Shown here piece after piece: positions 8,195 through 21,200 of a DNA stretch of 64,000 nt. Every line of letters starts with the position of its first letter. Within the stretch, counting starts at the first letter, position 1. Below the pieces are notes generated by a model that worked only from the letters and a program-made list of their open reading frames with translations, was not told where the DNA came from and did not search any database. Source of the DNA: an uncultured Bacteroidales bacterium (GTDB lineage Bacteria > Bacteroidota > Bacteroidia > Bacteroidales > WCHB1-69); contig CAJOKR010000025.1 of assembly GCA_905235135.1 (NCBI GenBank), positions 26,954-90,953 on the forward strand. The letters run 5' to 3'. Made by a program: the position numbers and the translations under genes.

Positions 8195-9477
8195 TGGGTC
8201 GGGAGATTCCTGAAGCTGCAGAGAATCTGTTTCTCAAAGAATACTGGGAAAAGGCAGGTGCTAAAGATTCGGATTTGGATACGTTGAGTGAAGATATCTG
8301 CCGCTTTTGTCAAATATCTGCGCAACCCGTCGTTTTGCTAATTGACGAGGTGGACCAAAGCTCGAATAATCAGTTGTTTGTAAAGTTTCTTGGAATGCTT
8401 AGAAATTTGTATCTCCGTCGGGAGGATAACGGCATGAATTCCACATTTTATAGTGTGATTCTTGCGGGCGTGTATGATGTGAAGAACCTCAAGCTCAAGA
8501 TTCGTTCAGATGATGAAAGTAAGTACAACTCCCCGTGGAACATCGCTGCCGACTTCAATGTCGATATGACTTTCCACGCGGAGGAGATCGCGCAGATGCT
8601 CGGCGACTACGAGCGCGACGTGCGTACGGGCATGGACATCCGCGCCGTCAGCGAGGAGATTTACAAATACACGAATGGGTATCCATTCCTGGTGAGCAAG
8701 CTTTGCAAGGTGATTGACGAAGAACTGAATCTGGATTGGACGGTAGAGGGGGTGCAGAATGCCGCCAAAGCCACCATTTTCAACAAAAACACCCTTTTTA
8801 CCAGTCTGACCAAAAATCTGGAAAACTATCCGGAACTGAAGCAGTTTGTATATTCGCTCTCCATTCTGGGAGATACCATCAATTACGACCCCAACAATCC
8901 GGTGATGGAATTTGCGACCATGTTCAGCATCATCAAGTACGATTCCAGCCGCAAGGTCAGTATTCACAACATCATCTTCGAGGAGGTGCTGAACAACTAT
9001 TTCATTGCCGAGCAGAACATTGCCGACATGGGGAAATTGAGACCGATATATAACTATGTAAAGGACAATAGGTTGGATATGCAGTTTGTGCTGGAACGTT
9101 TCCGTGACCTGATGCGCGAGGAGTACCGCAAGGAGGACGGCAAGTTCCTCGAACGGCAGGGTCGTCTCATCTTCCTGAGCTTCCTGAAACCCATCATCAA
9201 TGGCACGGGGTTCTACTACGTGGAGCCGCAGACCCGCGACAACCGCCGCATGGACCTCGTCGTGACCTACGGAAGGGAGGAGTTCGTGGTGGAGCTGAAA
9301 ATCTGGCGCGGTGACAAGTACGAACGCACAGGTCTGGAGCAGCTCTCCGAATACCTGGCCGTCCGGGGCAGGCACGAAGGCTATCTCGTCACCTTCGACT
9401 TCTCGAAAAACAAAGCGGACCGCGAACCCGAATGGGTGGAGTTCAACGGAACCCGCATCTTTTGCGTCATCATCTGA
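8179..9477 (+). CDS. AAA-ATPase-like protein, C-terminal part with PD-(D/E)XK nuclease domain (frameshifted gene)
   Basis: 432 residues that continue the gene begun at 7925. Walker B is PVVLLIDEVDQ near residue 55. The last ~110 residues contain RMDLVVTYGREEFVVELKIWRG, a D...ExK nuclease-like motif, as in the Bacteroidota AAA-ATPase-like plus PDDEXK family. These proteins are common and often multi-copy; their role is unknown, with defence or mobile-element links suspected. The ATG at 8179 is probably an internal Met, not a real start. Preceded by heptads and followed by another heptad spacer. Confidence 0.8.
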   Translation: MFSKLMGREIPEAAENLFLKEYWEKAGAKDSDLDTLSEDICRFCQISAQPVVLLIDEVDQSSNNQLFVKFLGMLRNLYLRREDNGMNSTFYSVILAGVYDVKNLKLKIRSDDESKYNSPWNIAADFNVDMTFHAEEIAQMLGDYERDVRTGMDIRAVSEEIYKYTNGYPFLVSKLCKVIDEELNLDWTVEGVQNAAKATIFNKNTLFTSLTKNLENYPELKQFVYSLSILGDTINYDPNNPVMEFATMFSIIKYDSSRKVSIHNIIFEEVLNNYFIAEQNIADMGKLRPIYNYVKDNRLDMQFVLERFRDLMREEYRKEDGKFLERQGRLIFLSFLKPIINGTGFYYVEPQTRDNRRMDLVVTYGREEFVVELKIWRGDKYERTGLEQLSEYLAVRGRHEGYLVTFDFSKNKADREPEWVEFNGTRIFCVII

Positions 9478-9541
9478 CCCACATCCCAAATCACACATCC
9501 CAAGTCCCAAATCACAAATCCAAAACCACCAAATCGTCGAA
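9478..9541. repeat. 7-bp array CCCAAAT/CACACAT
   Basis: Degenerate heptads (CCCACAT, CCCAAAT, CACACAT, CCCAAGT) fill the spacer from the stop of the ATPase gene to the next start. Confidence 0.75.
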
Positions 9542-9543
9542 GA

Positions 9544-11481
9544 ATGACCCATAAATTAAAGATAGTATATATGGTAATGATGTCAATCCTGACGGCAGCT
9601 CTGCCTGTGGAGTTGTCTGCCCAGAAGCCCTCCAAGGCCGCGGCGTTGTGCACGAAGGCTGTCCAGGCCATGCAGGCGCAGGATTTCGACAAGGCGATGG
9701 GCTACCTCGACCAGGCGCAGGCCAAGGATCCCGGCTACCCCGACATCTATGTCATGAAGGGCGACATCTACAATTTCCGTCTCCAGTCCGACTCCGCCAA
9801 GCTCTGCTACCAGCGTGCCATCGATCTCATCGGCGACCCCGACCCGATGCTCTACTACATCGCCGGCAACGAGGGTGCGAAGTGCGGCGACTACGAATAC
9901 GCACTCCGCACGCTGCAGCTCTTCCTCCAGAAGGGCCTCCAGTATTCCGACGTGCACCCTGACGCGCAGAAAACGATTGCCGACTGCCGTTTCGCCATCG
10001 AGGCGATGAAGCATCCGCACAGTTTCGAACTCGTGAACCTCGGTCCGGGGGTGAACTCCGAGTGGGACGAGTACCTCGCGGCCATCACCGCCGACGATGC
10101 CGAGATTGTCTTCACCGTGAAACGCCCCCGCGACCAGCAGACCGTGTGCGCCTTCTGCCTCAACGAGGAGGACCTCTACGCGAGCCGGAAGGGCGGCGAC
10201 GGCGACTGGCTGCCCCGCGAGCCGCTCGGGTCGCCCGTGAAAACCGGCTACAACGAGGGGGCGCAGTGCCTCTCCCCCGACGGCAAGTATCTGCTCTACA
10301 CGATGTGCGACGCCGACTTCGGGATGGGCAGCTGCGACCTCTACTGGGCCAAGCGCATCGGCGAACGGTGGTCGCGGCCCCGCAACTTCGGACTGCCCGT
10401 CAACACGCAGGCCTGGGAAAGCCAGCCCTCCATGGCCGCCGACGGCATGACCATCTATTTCGCCTCCTCCCGTCCCGGCGGCTTCGGCGGAATGGACATC
10501 TGGAAGACCACCATGACCGCCGAGGGGGAGTTTTCCATCCCCGAGAACCTCGGCCCCGCCGTCAACACCCCGGGTGACGACGCCGCCCCGTTCATCCACA
10601 GCGACGGCCGCACCCTCTACTTCGCCTCCAACGGCCGCGTCGGCATGGGCGGCTACGACCTCTACTACACGACCCTCCAGGCTGACGGCAGCTGGAGCGA
10701 GCCCCGCAACATGGGCTACCCCCTCAACTCGCCCGCCGACGAAATCAACATCTTCATCAACGCCACCGGCACCATGGCCTACATCTCCTCCGACAAGGGG
10801 GGCGGCTACGGCGGCCTCGACCTCTACAGCTTCGTGCTCGACGACGGCCTGCGCCCCAACCCCGTCACCTACATCAAGGGACATGTGCGTGATGCCTTCA
10901 CTGGCGACCCGCTGGCCGCCCGCATCGAGATGATCGACCTGAACACCCGGCAGCTGCTGACCTCCACCACCTCCGACCCGCAGACTGGCGGCTACCTGGC
11001 CTGCATCCACACCGGCGGCAACGTCCTGCTCAACGTCTCCCATCCCGACTACCCCTTCTACTCCGAGAACTTCCAGGTCGAGAAGTCCTACTCCGAACTT
11101 TCGCCCTTTCTGAAGGACATCCTCCTGCAGCCCACCGACGTGGGCACCGTGGTCACGCTCAAGAACGTCTTCTTCGACTTCGACCGCACCGAGCTCAAGC
11201 CCGAGTCGTTTGTGGAGCTGGACAAGCTTGCCGACTACCTGCGCACCAACGACATCCGCATTGAGATCGGCGGCCACACCGACGACCAGGGCACCGACGA
11301 CTACAACGACCGTCTTTCCGAGAACCGGGCCAAGGCGGTCTATGACTACCTTGTGGGCAAGGGCATCCCCGCCGCGCGGCTGCAGTACAAGGGCTACGGC
11401 AAGCGCGTGCCCATCGCCGACAACACCACCGACACCGGCCGCGCCACCAACCGTAGGACGGAGTTCAAGATTGTGCGGTAG
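9544..11481 (+). CDS. PorE-like OmpA-family protein (TPR, beta-propeller, CarboxypepD-regulatory, OmpA)
   Basis: 645 residues with signal sequence and Gln at +1 (VELSA/QKPS). Domains in order: TPR-like helices (about 25-150), PD40/WD40-like propeller blades (about 160-420; repeats such as YFASSRPGGFGGMDIWKT and YFASNGRVGMGGYDLYYT), a carboxypeptidase-regulatory beta-sandwich (about 440-530), and an OmpA C-terminal domain (about 540-645) with FFDFDRTELKPES and GGHTDDQGTDDYNDRLSENRA, which bind peptidoglycan. This order matches PorE of the T9SS, which anchors the machine to the cell wall; Bacteroidota also have paralogues of this type, so the exact role is inferred. The gene is markedly richer in G/C-ending codons than the one that follows. 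Confidence 0.85.
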   Translation: MTHKLKIVYMVMMSILTAALPVELSAQKPSKAAALCTKAVQAMQAQDFDKAMGYLDQAQAKDPGYPDIYVMKGDIYNFRLQSDSAKLCYQRAIDLIGDPDPMLYYIAGNEGAKCGDYEYALRTLQLFLQKGLQYSDVHPDAQKTIADCRFAIEAMKHPHSFELVNLGPGVNSEWDEYLAAITADDAEIVFTVKRPRDQQTVCAFCLNEEDLYASRKGGDGDWLPREPLGSPVKTGYNEGAQCLSPDGKYLLYTMCDADFGMGSCDLYWAKRIGERWSRPRNFGLPVNTQAWESQPSMAADGMTIYFASSRPGGFGGMDIWKTTMTAEGEFSIPENLGPAVNTPGDDAAPFIHSDGRTLYFASNGRVGMGGYDLYYTTLQADGSWSEPRNMGYPLNSPADEINIFINATGTMAYISSDKGGGYGGLDLYSFVLDDGLRPNPVTYIKGHVRDAFTGDPLAARIEMIDLNTRQLLTSTTSDPQTGGYLACIHTGGNVLLNVSHPDYPFYSENFQVEKSYSELSPFLKDILLQPTDVGTVVTLKNVFFDFDRTELKPESFVELDKLADYLRTNDIRIEIGGHTDDQGTDDYNDRLSENRAKAVYDYLVGKGIPAARLQYKGYGKRVPIADNTTDTGRATNRRTEFKIVR

Positions 11482-11763
11482 GGGGGCAGGGTTAGAGGGT
11501 TAATCATCTATCGTTCGCGCGCTTGTTCGTCATTAACCTCACCCCCTTGCCCCTGTCCAAATGGCGAGGGGTGGTACCGACCTCCCCTAACAGTTTCTCA
11601 CATTGCAGTCGTTGGACTCCTCCCCCAGTTGTGGGAGGCCGGGAGGTGGTAATCAAGCCCACACACAAATGATGGATAGATACCAAAATCGCCCCTTTAC
11701 GCTATTCCTATATATGATAATATATATCTTATCACCTTCCGCCACCCCGGCACCCTGCCAAGC

Positions 11764-11872
11764 ACTTCCCATACCTTTCCCATACCTTTCCCATAGCTTT
11801 CCCATACCTTTCCCATAGCTTTCCCATACCTTTCCCATACCTTTCCCATAGCTTTCCCATAGCTTTGCCATA
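11764..11872. repeat. 11-bp tandem array, TTTCCCATACC/TTTCCCATAGC
   Basis: About ten copies with the last two bases alternating CC or GC. It differs from the other arrays by its 11-bp period. Confidence 0.9.
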
Positions 11873-12167
11873 CTAAGGAGTATGGCATCACTATGGCATC
11901 ACTATGGCAACTGTATGCCATCCCTAACCCTCTAACCATGTAACCCCTAACCATGTAACCAACCCCACCCCTTTTCGTATAAGAAGATATACGGGAAATG
12001 GGGGAGGAACGGCGGAATTGACTGCCCTTCGCGACTGTTGATACCCTGTTGAAAAGTTTTAATAACTGAGACGATGCAGATAAGAAGCTGTATATAAGTA
12101 AGTTAGGGAAAATTTCAAAAAAATCGAAAAAAAACATTGCGAAAAGACAAACAATGGAAAAAAAATG

Positions 12168-12175
12168 TATTTTTG
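12168..12175 (+). promoter_or_regulatory. -7 box upstream of the giant adhesin
   Basis: TATTTTTG followed by GC, about 114 bp before the ATG. No well-placed TTG -33 box is visible, so this implies a long leader if used. Confidence 0.45.
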
Positions 12176-12288
12176 CAGGTTAAAAATTATGTATAGTGTA
12201 AAGTAATGTATAGTGTTGACTTAAAGGCAAAAAACGAATCGAGTAGAGAAAAATAAATAATATAAATTACAAATTAAACAAAAACAGT

Positions 12289-15200
12289 ATGAAAAAACTA
12301 TTATCAATTTGCTTTCTGAGCATTCTGCTGGGGCTTCTGAGCTTCAGCGCGCAGGCGCAAAATTGCGGGTTCGTCATCAAGAACCTGCAGCCCGACACCA
12401 TCGAGGGTGTCGTGCAAATGTCGCCTGATGGCTTGCTGCCGTTGGAGCATACGCTGGGCCACGGGGTCTTCATCAACCCCACTGACCCGTATGACTATTA
12501 CGGCAACGCCACTGTTGATAGGACAGAACTGTACGAGCTGTTCCTTTGCAATTCGTGCAACCTGGACGACAAGACGAAGGTCTCCCTCGACTGGATCCTG
12601 CAACGGCAGGACGAGGACGGGAACTGGGTGACGGTAAATGACAATCTTTCCGACTACGTGGATTTTGACATCTACACCCTCTATCCCGAGATCAACAACC
12701 TGGGCGTGTGCAACAGCATCACGTGGCTCGGCGGCAGAGTGCCCAACGGCTTCGGCTATTGCGAGCAAGCAGTTGCCCCGGACATGTTCCACGGCATCAC
12801 CTGCAACACCCCGACCAACTATCCCGGCGCCGTCCCTGTCGGCCAGGGCACTCCCTACAGCGTCATGAACCAACTCGGCGAGCTCATCCCCGCCATGGGC
12901 ATGACCCCCATCTACACAGAAGCACTTGACTACTTCTATTATGACTTCTTCTCCCAGACCAGAACCCTCTTCCAACTCAAATGGAAACAGGTTGGTAAAT
13001 ACAGACTGATTGTGAACCTGCGTGAGCGCATCGGCGGTACCGCTTGGAACAACCTCACCTGGAATGAGAACGAAACTACCGACTTCATCGGCGGACACCA
13101 GTCCTGCTGCGGTGAGATCCTGATGTCCGACACCCTTTCCTATCCCGTCTTCGGCGAATTCTCCAAGGAGGTTTGCGAGAACGAGACCTGGACCTTCGGT
13201 CAACCCTCTAATACCTTCACGGTTACCACTCCCGACACCAATGTTGTCTTCGGCCGCACACTCAATGCCGGTTCCGGCAATTGCGAGATGTTCCAATCCG
13301 ACAGCATTTACAGAGTGCACTTCTTCGTGCGCCATACTCCTGTTGTCGTGGTGAAGGACACGAACATCTGCCGTTGCGCGACTCCCGATGTAATGGCTTC
13401 CATCACGGTTGATACCGTTGGTCTGAACGACACCCAGTGCTCCTATAAGATCCAATGGATGCACAGTGACATGAAATGGTATGATGAGCAAGGCTACTAC
13501 ACCAAGTTTCCGGACAGCCATGACATCCTACCGTCCGATTGGAATGGTGACACCATCTATACCTATATTGTCCGTCAGATTAATACCTACAACGACACGT
13601 TGGATTGCGTTGGCCCGCAGGCCCAGTTCACCGTGACCCTCAAGGAAATGCTTGCTCCCGAGATCACCTCTCCGGCAGCGGACACGCTCGATTTCTGTAT
13701 TGAGGCGATTGATGCGACCACTTCGCTGGATCTCGCCGCACAGGCGCAGGACGAATGCGGTACCACCATCCATTGGTACACGAAGCTGACATCCGCCCGC
13801 TACTATGAGTCTTTGCCTGTAGGTAACACGTTCACGAGTTACATAGACAAGACCTCTATCCTTGAAGGTGCGACTCCGCAAGTGTTCCTGGCCAACTACC
13901 TGCCTTCTGTCAACAAGGACACCACGCTCTATTTCTTCGCGACATCCTATAACGAGGATCTGGAATGTGAATCCCGCAAATTCGACTACTTTGTGGTGCT
14001 CATCCACCAAACGCCCGAATTGACACCCACAATTGCCAAGTCGGTTTATTGCCAGCACGACAATGTGGAGATGACCGCTACTGTCACCAACGACCCGCAG
14101 CACACTGATCCGGACTACACTTTCGTGTGGACCGGCGTGACCATTCCGGCGAATGAGGAAAAAGAGATTGAAGTGTCTGGCCCTGAGGAAGTCCTATCAG
14201 ATTGTTTGCCGTTAAACGATTATTATTTAAGAAACTACACTCAGCAGATTTACACGCCTGAGGAAGTTCCTGCGGGTGAGATTACCAAAATGGCTTTCAA
14301 ATTTGGGGATGGTCAAAGCCCTATTACTAGTAAGTCTTCTGATGTGGAGATATATCTGACAACAACAAACAAGAATGCTTTCAACTCTGCGGCTGACTTC
14401 GTGACGACTGATCTTGAGCTTGTTTATACTGGCGATATGAACGTCACTTCGGGTTGGAATGAGATTTCTTTCACTCACCCCTATAGTTACACGGGTGAAA
14501 AGAATCTGGTGGTTGTAGTGAAAGATAATTCTGGTGGGTATGATCGTCGTAGCTATTTTAGTTGTTCTAAGACCAGTGACAACTCAAACAAAGCAATGGC
14601 GTTTTGGACTGATAATGCGCTTCCGAATCCTATCACGAGTCCTGTTGGTGGTCGCCTTGGGATTTACAATCATCGTAATGATATCAAGTTCACGGTTATT
14701 CCGACAAGTGTTGCTTATACCACTTCTGATAGTTGTCATCACGCTTACAACCAGTTAGATACTACGGGTCACCAGTGCGGTGATACCCTCCGTAGCAGTG
14801 TTTACGTAATTGATGGCAACGGTTGTACGTCACAGCCTGTCAACTTTGTCTATGTCATGAACGACACTCTCGCTCCGACAGTCACCGGTGCTATCGATAC
14901 CACTCGCTTGAACGCCTGTAAGCTCGATACCACGAACACTTTCCATTACAACAGCATTGCTGATTTTCCTGCCACGATCACGATTACGGACGACGCTGTT
15001 GTTCCCGGTGACAACTGTGGTTTCACGGATCTCACCATGACCTATACGTCCACTTATAAAGATGGCGACTGCGAAGACACCCTTACCTACAACTATGTTG
15101 TTACGGACTGGTGCGGCAATAACGCCACTTTCTCCCAAGTGTTCATCTCTCATGACAGCTCGGCTCCGTACTTCGAGTTCGCAGAGGGCGAGTTCCCGTA

Positions 15201-18200
15201 TGTGCGCCTCTTCCCGGTGCCCGCTTATCATGACTGCCAATACAACTCTCCCGACAGCATGGACTTCGTCAATGCTGTTGCCGCTCACGTGCGTGACAAC
15301 TGCACCGACTCCGCTACCCTGATGCAGAGCGTCAAATTCCACTGGGAGAACACCGCTCTTCCGCCCGTTGGCGAAGATCCGACCGGTGCTACCAATATCT
15401 TCAGACAGAAGAACCACCTGACCGTTGCCGCTGTCATCACCGACAACTGCGGTAATACGGCTGACTCCCTGTTTATCTATCTTGACAAACCCGATAGCAT
15501 CTGGATTGAAGAGGAAATCACTAACCTCGATGCCATCTGTCAAGGCGACACCTCTAACCTTACGTTCAATGCTGATCTGATCCACGGTGACGAGCACCTC
15601 GGTCTCATCGAGCCTCTCACCTACGAATGGAGCGTCCTCAATGGTAGAACCGCTACCTTCGGCACCCCGACCGCTCTTACGACTAACGTTGTTCCTGAAG
15701 GCTTCGGCGATTTCATCTTCGTGTTGACGGTCACCGACGCTAACGAGTGCTCTGCCGTTTCCGGTTACTACAAACTGCATGTCAATGCTTATCCGGATGT
15801 GAAGATTGTTGCTAACCCGCACGACGGTTCTGTGAACCCGTTCTGCCCGACCTACGGCGACGTTGCTCTCCAAGTTGTGGATAAGAACACCAACGAAGTT
15901 GTTTCTGGCCTCACCTACGAATGGTCTGGCGAAGATGTTAATGCTTCTACTCTTGCTACCACCACACTGAGCATCCAGCCCAGCAAGTGCACGCACGACT
16001 ATGTGGCTAACGTTCATGTTACCGATCCTATCGGTTGCGACGCTACCGCTACGATCACTATTCACGTTGCTGACAACGAGGCCCCTGTCTTGGCTGACGG
16101 TTCCCTCAAGGACAGCGTTCTCGAATACCAAGCTAATTGCGAACTTAAGGTTCCCGACTTCGCTCCGTTCATGGAAGGCAATGTCACTGACAACTGCTTC
16201 TCCTATGCTAAGGGCGAAATCACCTACGAGCAGACTCCTGCCAACGGTACTGTCATCAACGATGAAGATTGGACCGATGGTTATTTCATCGTTACTGTTA
16301 AGCTGACGGATGCTTGTGATAACTTCAGCACCTACACGGTGAAGGCTATCAAGCCCGTCAATGAGCCGAAGCTTGCTCTCCAGCTCAGCGCTGACTCTCT
16401 CTGTGAGAATGATGAAGCATACGCTAATGGTATCACCATCTCCTCCACGGTTACTGATGGTAAGGCTCCGTTCACCTACGCTTGGACGCAAGGTATCAGC
16501 ACGGATGTTATCAGCACCGTTGAGAACTATATCGTTACGGAATCCCATGGCACTTACGAATATACTCTCGTTGTGACGGATGCTAATGGTTGTACCGCTG
16601 AGGCTACTGTTGATGTGACTATTTTCTACAGAGGCGATGACTTCCCGACCCGCGAATGGGCTAACACCCTTTGCCAAGGTTACAACGGTGCTCTCGCTAT
16701 CGACACTGTTCCTTACGGCTACTCTTTCATCTTCCAAGAGAATGGTATTCTGGTGCTGAAGAGCCAGGATGTCCCCGCTCACGAAACTTCTCCTTGGAAC
16801 ACTGTCCTGTACAGCCCCTGCGCTCCTGGTGAATGGACTCTGACCATCATCACCCCCGATGGCTGTGAACACGATACGTTGATTTATATCCCGAATGACC
16901 CGAAGGGTACTCCTGCTCCTGTTGCTACTCCGCACGATGTGACCAACTGTTTGGACAACAACGGCTGGATTGAAGTGACGATGCAGGCTGGTTATACCTA
17001 TTACTTCATCGATGGTAACGATACCACGCTGATTACTAATGCTACTATTAGCGGTCTCTCTGCTTCTTCTTATAAGATTTTCAGAGTTGACAACGCTACT
17101 GGTTGTCCTTCTGAGGCTATCACCCTTACGCTCGGTACCACTGCCGAAGGTCCTGACTTCGAGATTGGTAACGCTGTTGCTAATACCCGTTGCGTTGCTC
17201 CGGCTAATGGTTCCTTCGATCTCCTCACCCCGAACCTCCACTATGTGGTTACCCTCGGTGATGATACTATCTATGAAGGTACTATCACGGATGTTTACAC
17301 TGTTGCGAATCTTGCCGAAGGTGATTATCATGTGATTGTTACGGATCCTGAGACTAACTGTCAGAACGCCGATGACATCCACGTCGGTGATAATACGAAT
17401 AAACCTTCTGTCCATGGTGTTCCTACTGACAATACCTACTGCGACCAAGAACTTGGCGCTGACGGTTCTATCGCCGTTACGGTTGGTAACAACACGACCT
17501 ACAAGGTTTATGACGCTGAAGAGGAAGAGGTTGGCACGACCGGTCTCTGGCAAGGCACCTATTATGTCGTTGCTGTTGACAACCTCGGTTGTACGGCTAC
17601 GGATACTGTTAATGTTGGTTTCACTCCTACCTATCCGACCATCAAGGCTGATTCTACTATGAATATGTCTTGTGTTGAAGAAAACGCTAACGGTACTATT
17701 ACGATTACAATCACCAACACTCCTGCGGGTAAGACCTACAGACTGTGGAGCATGGATGAAGAAGGCGAATGGGCTGGTCCTGTTGAGCAAACGACCAACG
17801 TGTTCACCGGTCTCCTTGCTGGCGAATATCAGTACCAAGTTGTCTCCACCAAGGGTTGTGAGTCCGCTCTCGGTACCATCACGGTTGAGCAATATGAGCT
17901 TGAAGAGATGACTCTCACCTCTACTGCTGACTACATGTGCGAGCCCACGAATACTATCGCTGGTAATGGTACGATTACCGTCACCGCTCCTGTGGCTTCC
18001 ACTGGTCATACCTTCACCTATACGCTTGGTGAAGTCAGCAACACCACTGGTGTGTTCACGAACCTCGCTCATGGTGAGTATGTCGTCACGGCTGTTGAAA
18101 CCGAAAGCGGCTGTACTGTTGAAGGCGAAACCACTGTTGAATCCAACGCTTATGTTGTCACGATGGACAGCGTTGTTACTCCGAACAACCACTGCGCTGA

Positions 18201-21200
18201 ACCGTTCAATGGTGCTGTTACGATCAACGTTACGACTAACAACCCGAACGCTCAGTTGACCTACAAACTTGACGATGGTGAATTCCAGACCAGCAACACG
18301 TTTGAGGCTCTTGAGGATGGTCACTATACCGCCGTCATCTATGATGCCAACGTGAACTGCTACTATGAGCTGGGTATCGACATCGACAGACAGGAGAATA
18401 ACCTTGCTCTTACGGGTGTTACCACTCCGAACCACGGTTGTACTCCGGATCTCTACGATGGTACTTTGACTGTTGAGGCTACCTCTACCACTTGGGCTAA
18501 TCCTTCTTACCAGTTCAGCTTCCAGCACGGTGATTACGCTACCACCTCTTCCTGGAATCAACTTAGCGCTGGTAACTACACCGTTACTGTGATGGAAATG
18601 AATTCTCATTGTACGGCTGAGGAGACCTTCACGGTTGATCCCGAGGGTTGTCTCCCGGTTATCACCGATACCGCTTATAACCACAACCTCAATCCTGCTC
18701 ATTGGCACTTCTGCTTGAACACCGAGAACGCTTATCTCGAGTTCTCCGCTACTCTGCCCGAGGGTTGCGAGAACGAAGGTTTCGCTTACAACTGGTCTGT
18801 CGATTGCCATGCACAGACGGGTACCGGTAACATCATCCCCGTTGCTACGGATGAAGTTCACTGCTGTACTTACACCATGACGGTGACCAGCCTTGCTACG
18901 GGTTGTACCAGCGAGCTGCCCGTGTATGTCTGTATCGATGCTATCCCCGCCATCCAGTTCCAGATCAATCATGCTGACTTCAACGATGTTCCGAGAGTTA
19001 AGGAAATCTGTGTGAACGAAGAAGTTACGGTTGGTATTAAGCCCAACAGCTGGGAACACGCTGTTTGGACCAACGGTTACCACTCCGTTATTGATCCTAC
19101 TTACGAATTCGTTGTTGAGCCTTATGCTACCACTCCTGGTGTCATGAAGTCCTTCTGCGTGGATGTTATCGACTACAACGGATGTCCGAACCAAGGTGTC
19201 ATCAGCTTGCTCTCCAAGCCGCTGCCCGTTGCTGAGGTTTACGACACCGCTTGCACGTGTGTTGATCTTTTCAATCATGCTGCTTATAGACCGGTTAGTG
19301 TTGCGTTCTGCTATGATGCTGATCTTGCTGACGCCAATAATCATGTCCACTACCAGTTTAACGATACCATCTTTGGCGGTGGTGTGAACGGTTGCGACAG
19401 CGTGACCATCCACTACATCACCCTGCTTGGTGAGCCTGAAATTTCTGGCGAAGTGGATACTGCTTTCTGCGCCGGTACTACGATTGCTGATGTTATCGCA
19501 GACGTGGTAATCACGAACGCTATCGATACGGTTATTTATCTCAATGGTCAAGAAGTTGAGCTGACGGATGCTCTTGCTTATCACAACTGCGATATTGATA
19601 AACTTGAAATCATTGCCTTCTCCGGATCGTATTCTGAATATGGCGAAATGATTTACTGCAATGATTACGCTTATTACAATTTCGTTGTGAACACTGCTCC
19701 GAAGTTCAATGCTAATCTCGTTGTTGCTGAAAATTATTGTGCTAACGGTCAGCCCAGAGTTTTGGCTATTCCCGCTCACAGCAATAATATGTGTACCAAT
19801 GAGGTTACCACCATGCATCTCTATGTGACGAACACCGCCAATATCAATGATGTCTTTGTTGACCTTGGTGCTGTTACCGCTCCTGAGATTTCCTTCATCC
19901 CGAGAAAGGCTTACAACGGTAAGAAACTCGCTATCGAGATTAAGAACTCTTGCGGTAGTGATGTGAAGTTTGCTGACCTTGTTGTTGACTCTACGGTGAT
20001 TGAGCTTACGAATGTCGAATACTGCGAAGGTACTGCCATCAGTTACGACGCTATGCTTCCGAATCATTACGATCCTGCGAATGTGACTGCTTACCTGATT
20101 ACCGCTACTGGTGCCCAGCCATACGAGCCTAACACCCTGCTGACGTATGCTCAGAATGGTACCCAGATTTACTTCGTGGTTAGGGGTGAGATTTGTCCTT
20201 ACGTTGTGACGGATACGGTTAATCTTGTTATCTATCCGAAACCGACTGTTACGTTACAGCCTAATCATGATATGTGTCTTGAGGATGCTGCTACTGCTCT
20301 CACAAACGCTGTTACTGCTCAGTATGCTACGACTGAGAAGTGGCAATACAAGGCTACGGCTAACGCTACCGCTTACATGGATGCTGCTGATGTGGATGCT
20401 TTGGTTGAGGCTATTAAGGACATGCCTGAGGCTCATATCGCTTACTACGTCTGGAACAAGTGCGGTGAGGCTACTGCTTATGCTGATGTTCGTATCCTTC
20501 AACCGCTGCAAATTACGGCTCAGAATGTCTTGGTTTGCCCGGATGCTACGCTTAGCAATGTGAAGGCTTTGGCCAATGTCTCTGTGGATTACAACAACTA
20601 TCTCGCATCTGAGGTTGATGTTGTTTACACGGTTAAAGTTGCTGACGTTGATGTCACGCTCGATAGCAACAGTGTTGTTTTGGATTACACCACTGCTTAC
20701 AATGACCTCACCATCACTGCTACAGCGCAGACTAAGGACGGTGTTGAGGCTTGCGGTGATGCTTCCACTCCGATTGTTGTGAGCTTCAAGCACAGCACCT
20801 TTACAGATCCTACCTTTAAAGCTGCTTGTGACGATCAAATGTTGAGCGAATTTATCGCTACGCAACCTTCTTACACTGGCAACGATTCTGCTGTTGGTCA
20901 CTGGGAAGTTTTGGATGATAGTGAAGATTACTATGAGGTTAATCCTAATGAATATGTTGTGGATTGGGCTACTAATCCTTGGGTCAAGTATGTTTGGAGT
21001 ACTCAATGTGACGATAATTACGAAACCGAATCTGTTGTTTTACGTGAATATATCAACAGAGCACCTGAAATCACCGACCTCGTTTACTCGCTTACGGCTT
21101 GCGAGGGTGGCACGATCAGTGAATCTGCTACTAATTTGGAAGTTGTGTATCACGGTAATGAAAGCCTTTATACCACCACTTGGACTGTTGATGGTGAAGA

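Larger units (their letters stand above)
11482..12288. other. 807-bp non-coding spacer rich in repeats
   Basis: No credible gene. The ORF track's minus-strand ORFs here are translations of the 11-bp array. Contents: plain sequence to about 11750, the TTTCCCATACC array, three ATGGCATCACT units (about 11882-11912), CTAACC/CATGTAACC repeats to about 11970, then unique sequence and the promoter of the giant gene. Confidence 0.8.

Noticed and set aside
9583-11277. 564-codon frame antisense to the PorE-like gene
   Set aside because: Same GC-rich shadow effect; no domains.
12000-12167. Replication origin in the AT-rich spacer before the adhesin
   Set aside because: No DnaA-box cluster and no dnaA-type neighbours were seen.
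14830-20067. 1745-codon open frame antisense to the giant adhesin
   Set aside because: It is an effect of strongly biased codons (GCT, GTT, ACG and similar) in the sense gene; no start signals, domains or family resemblance.
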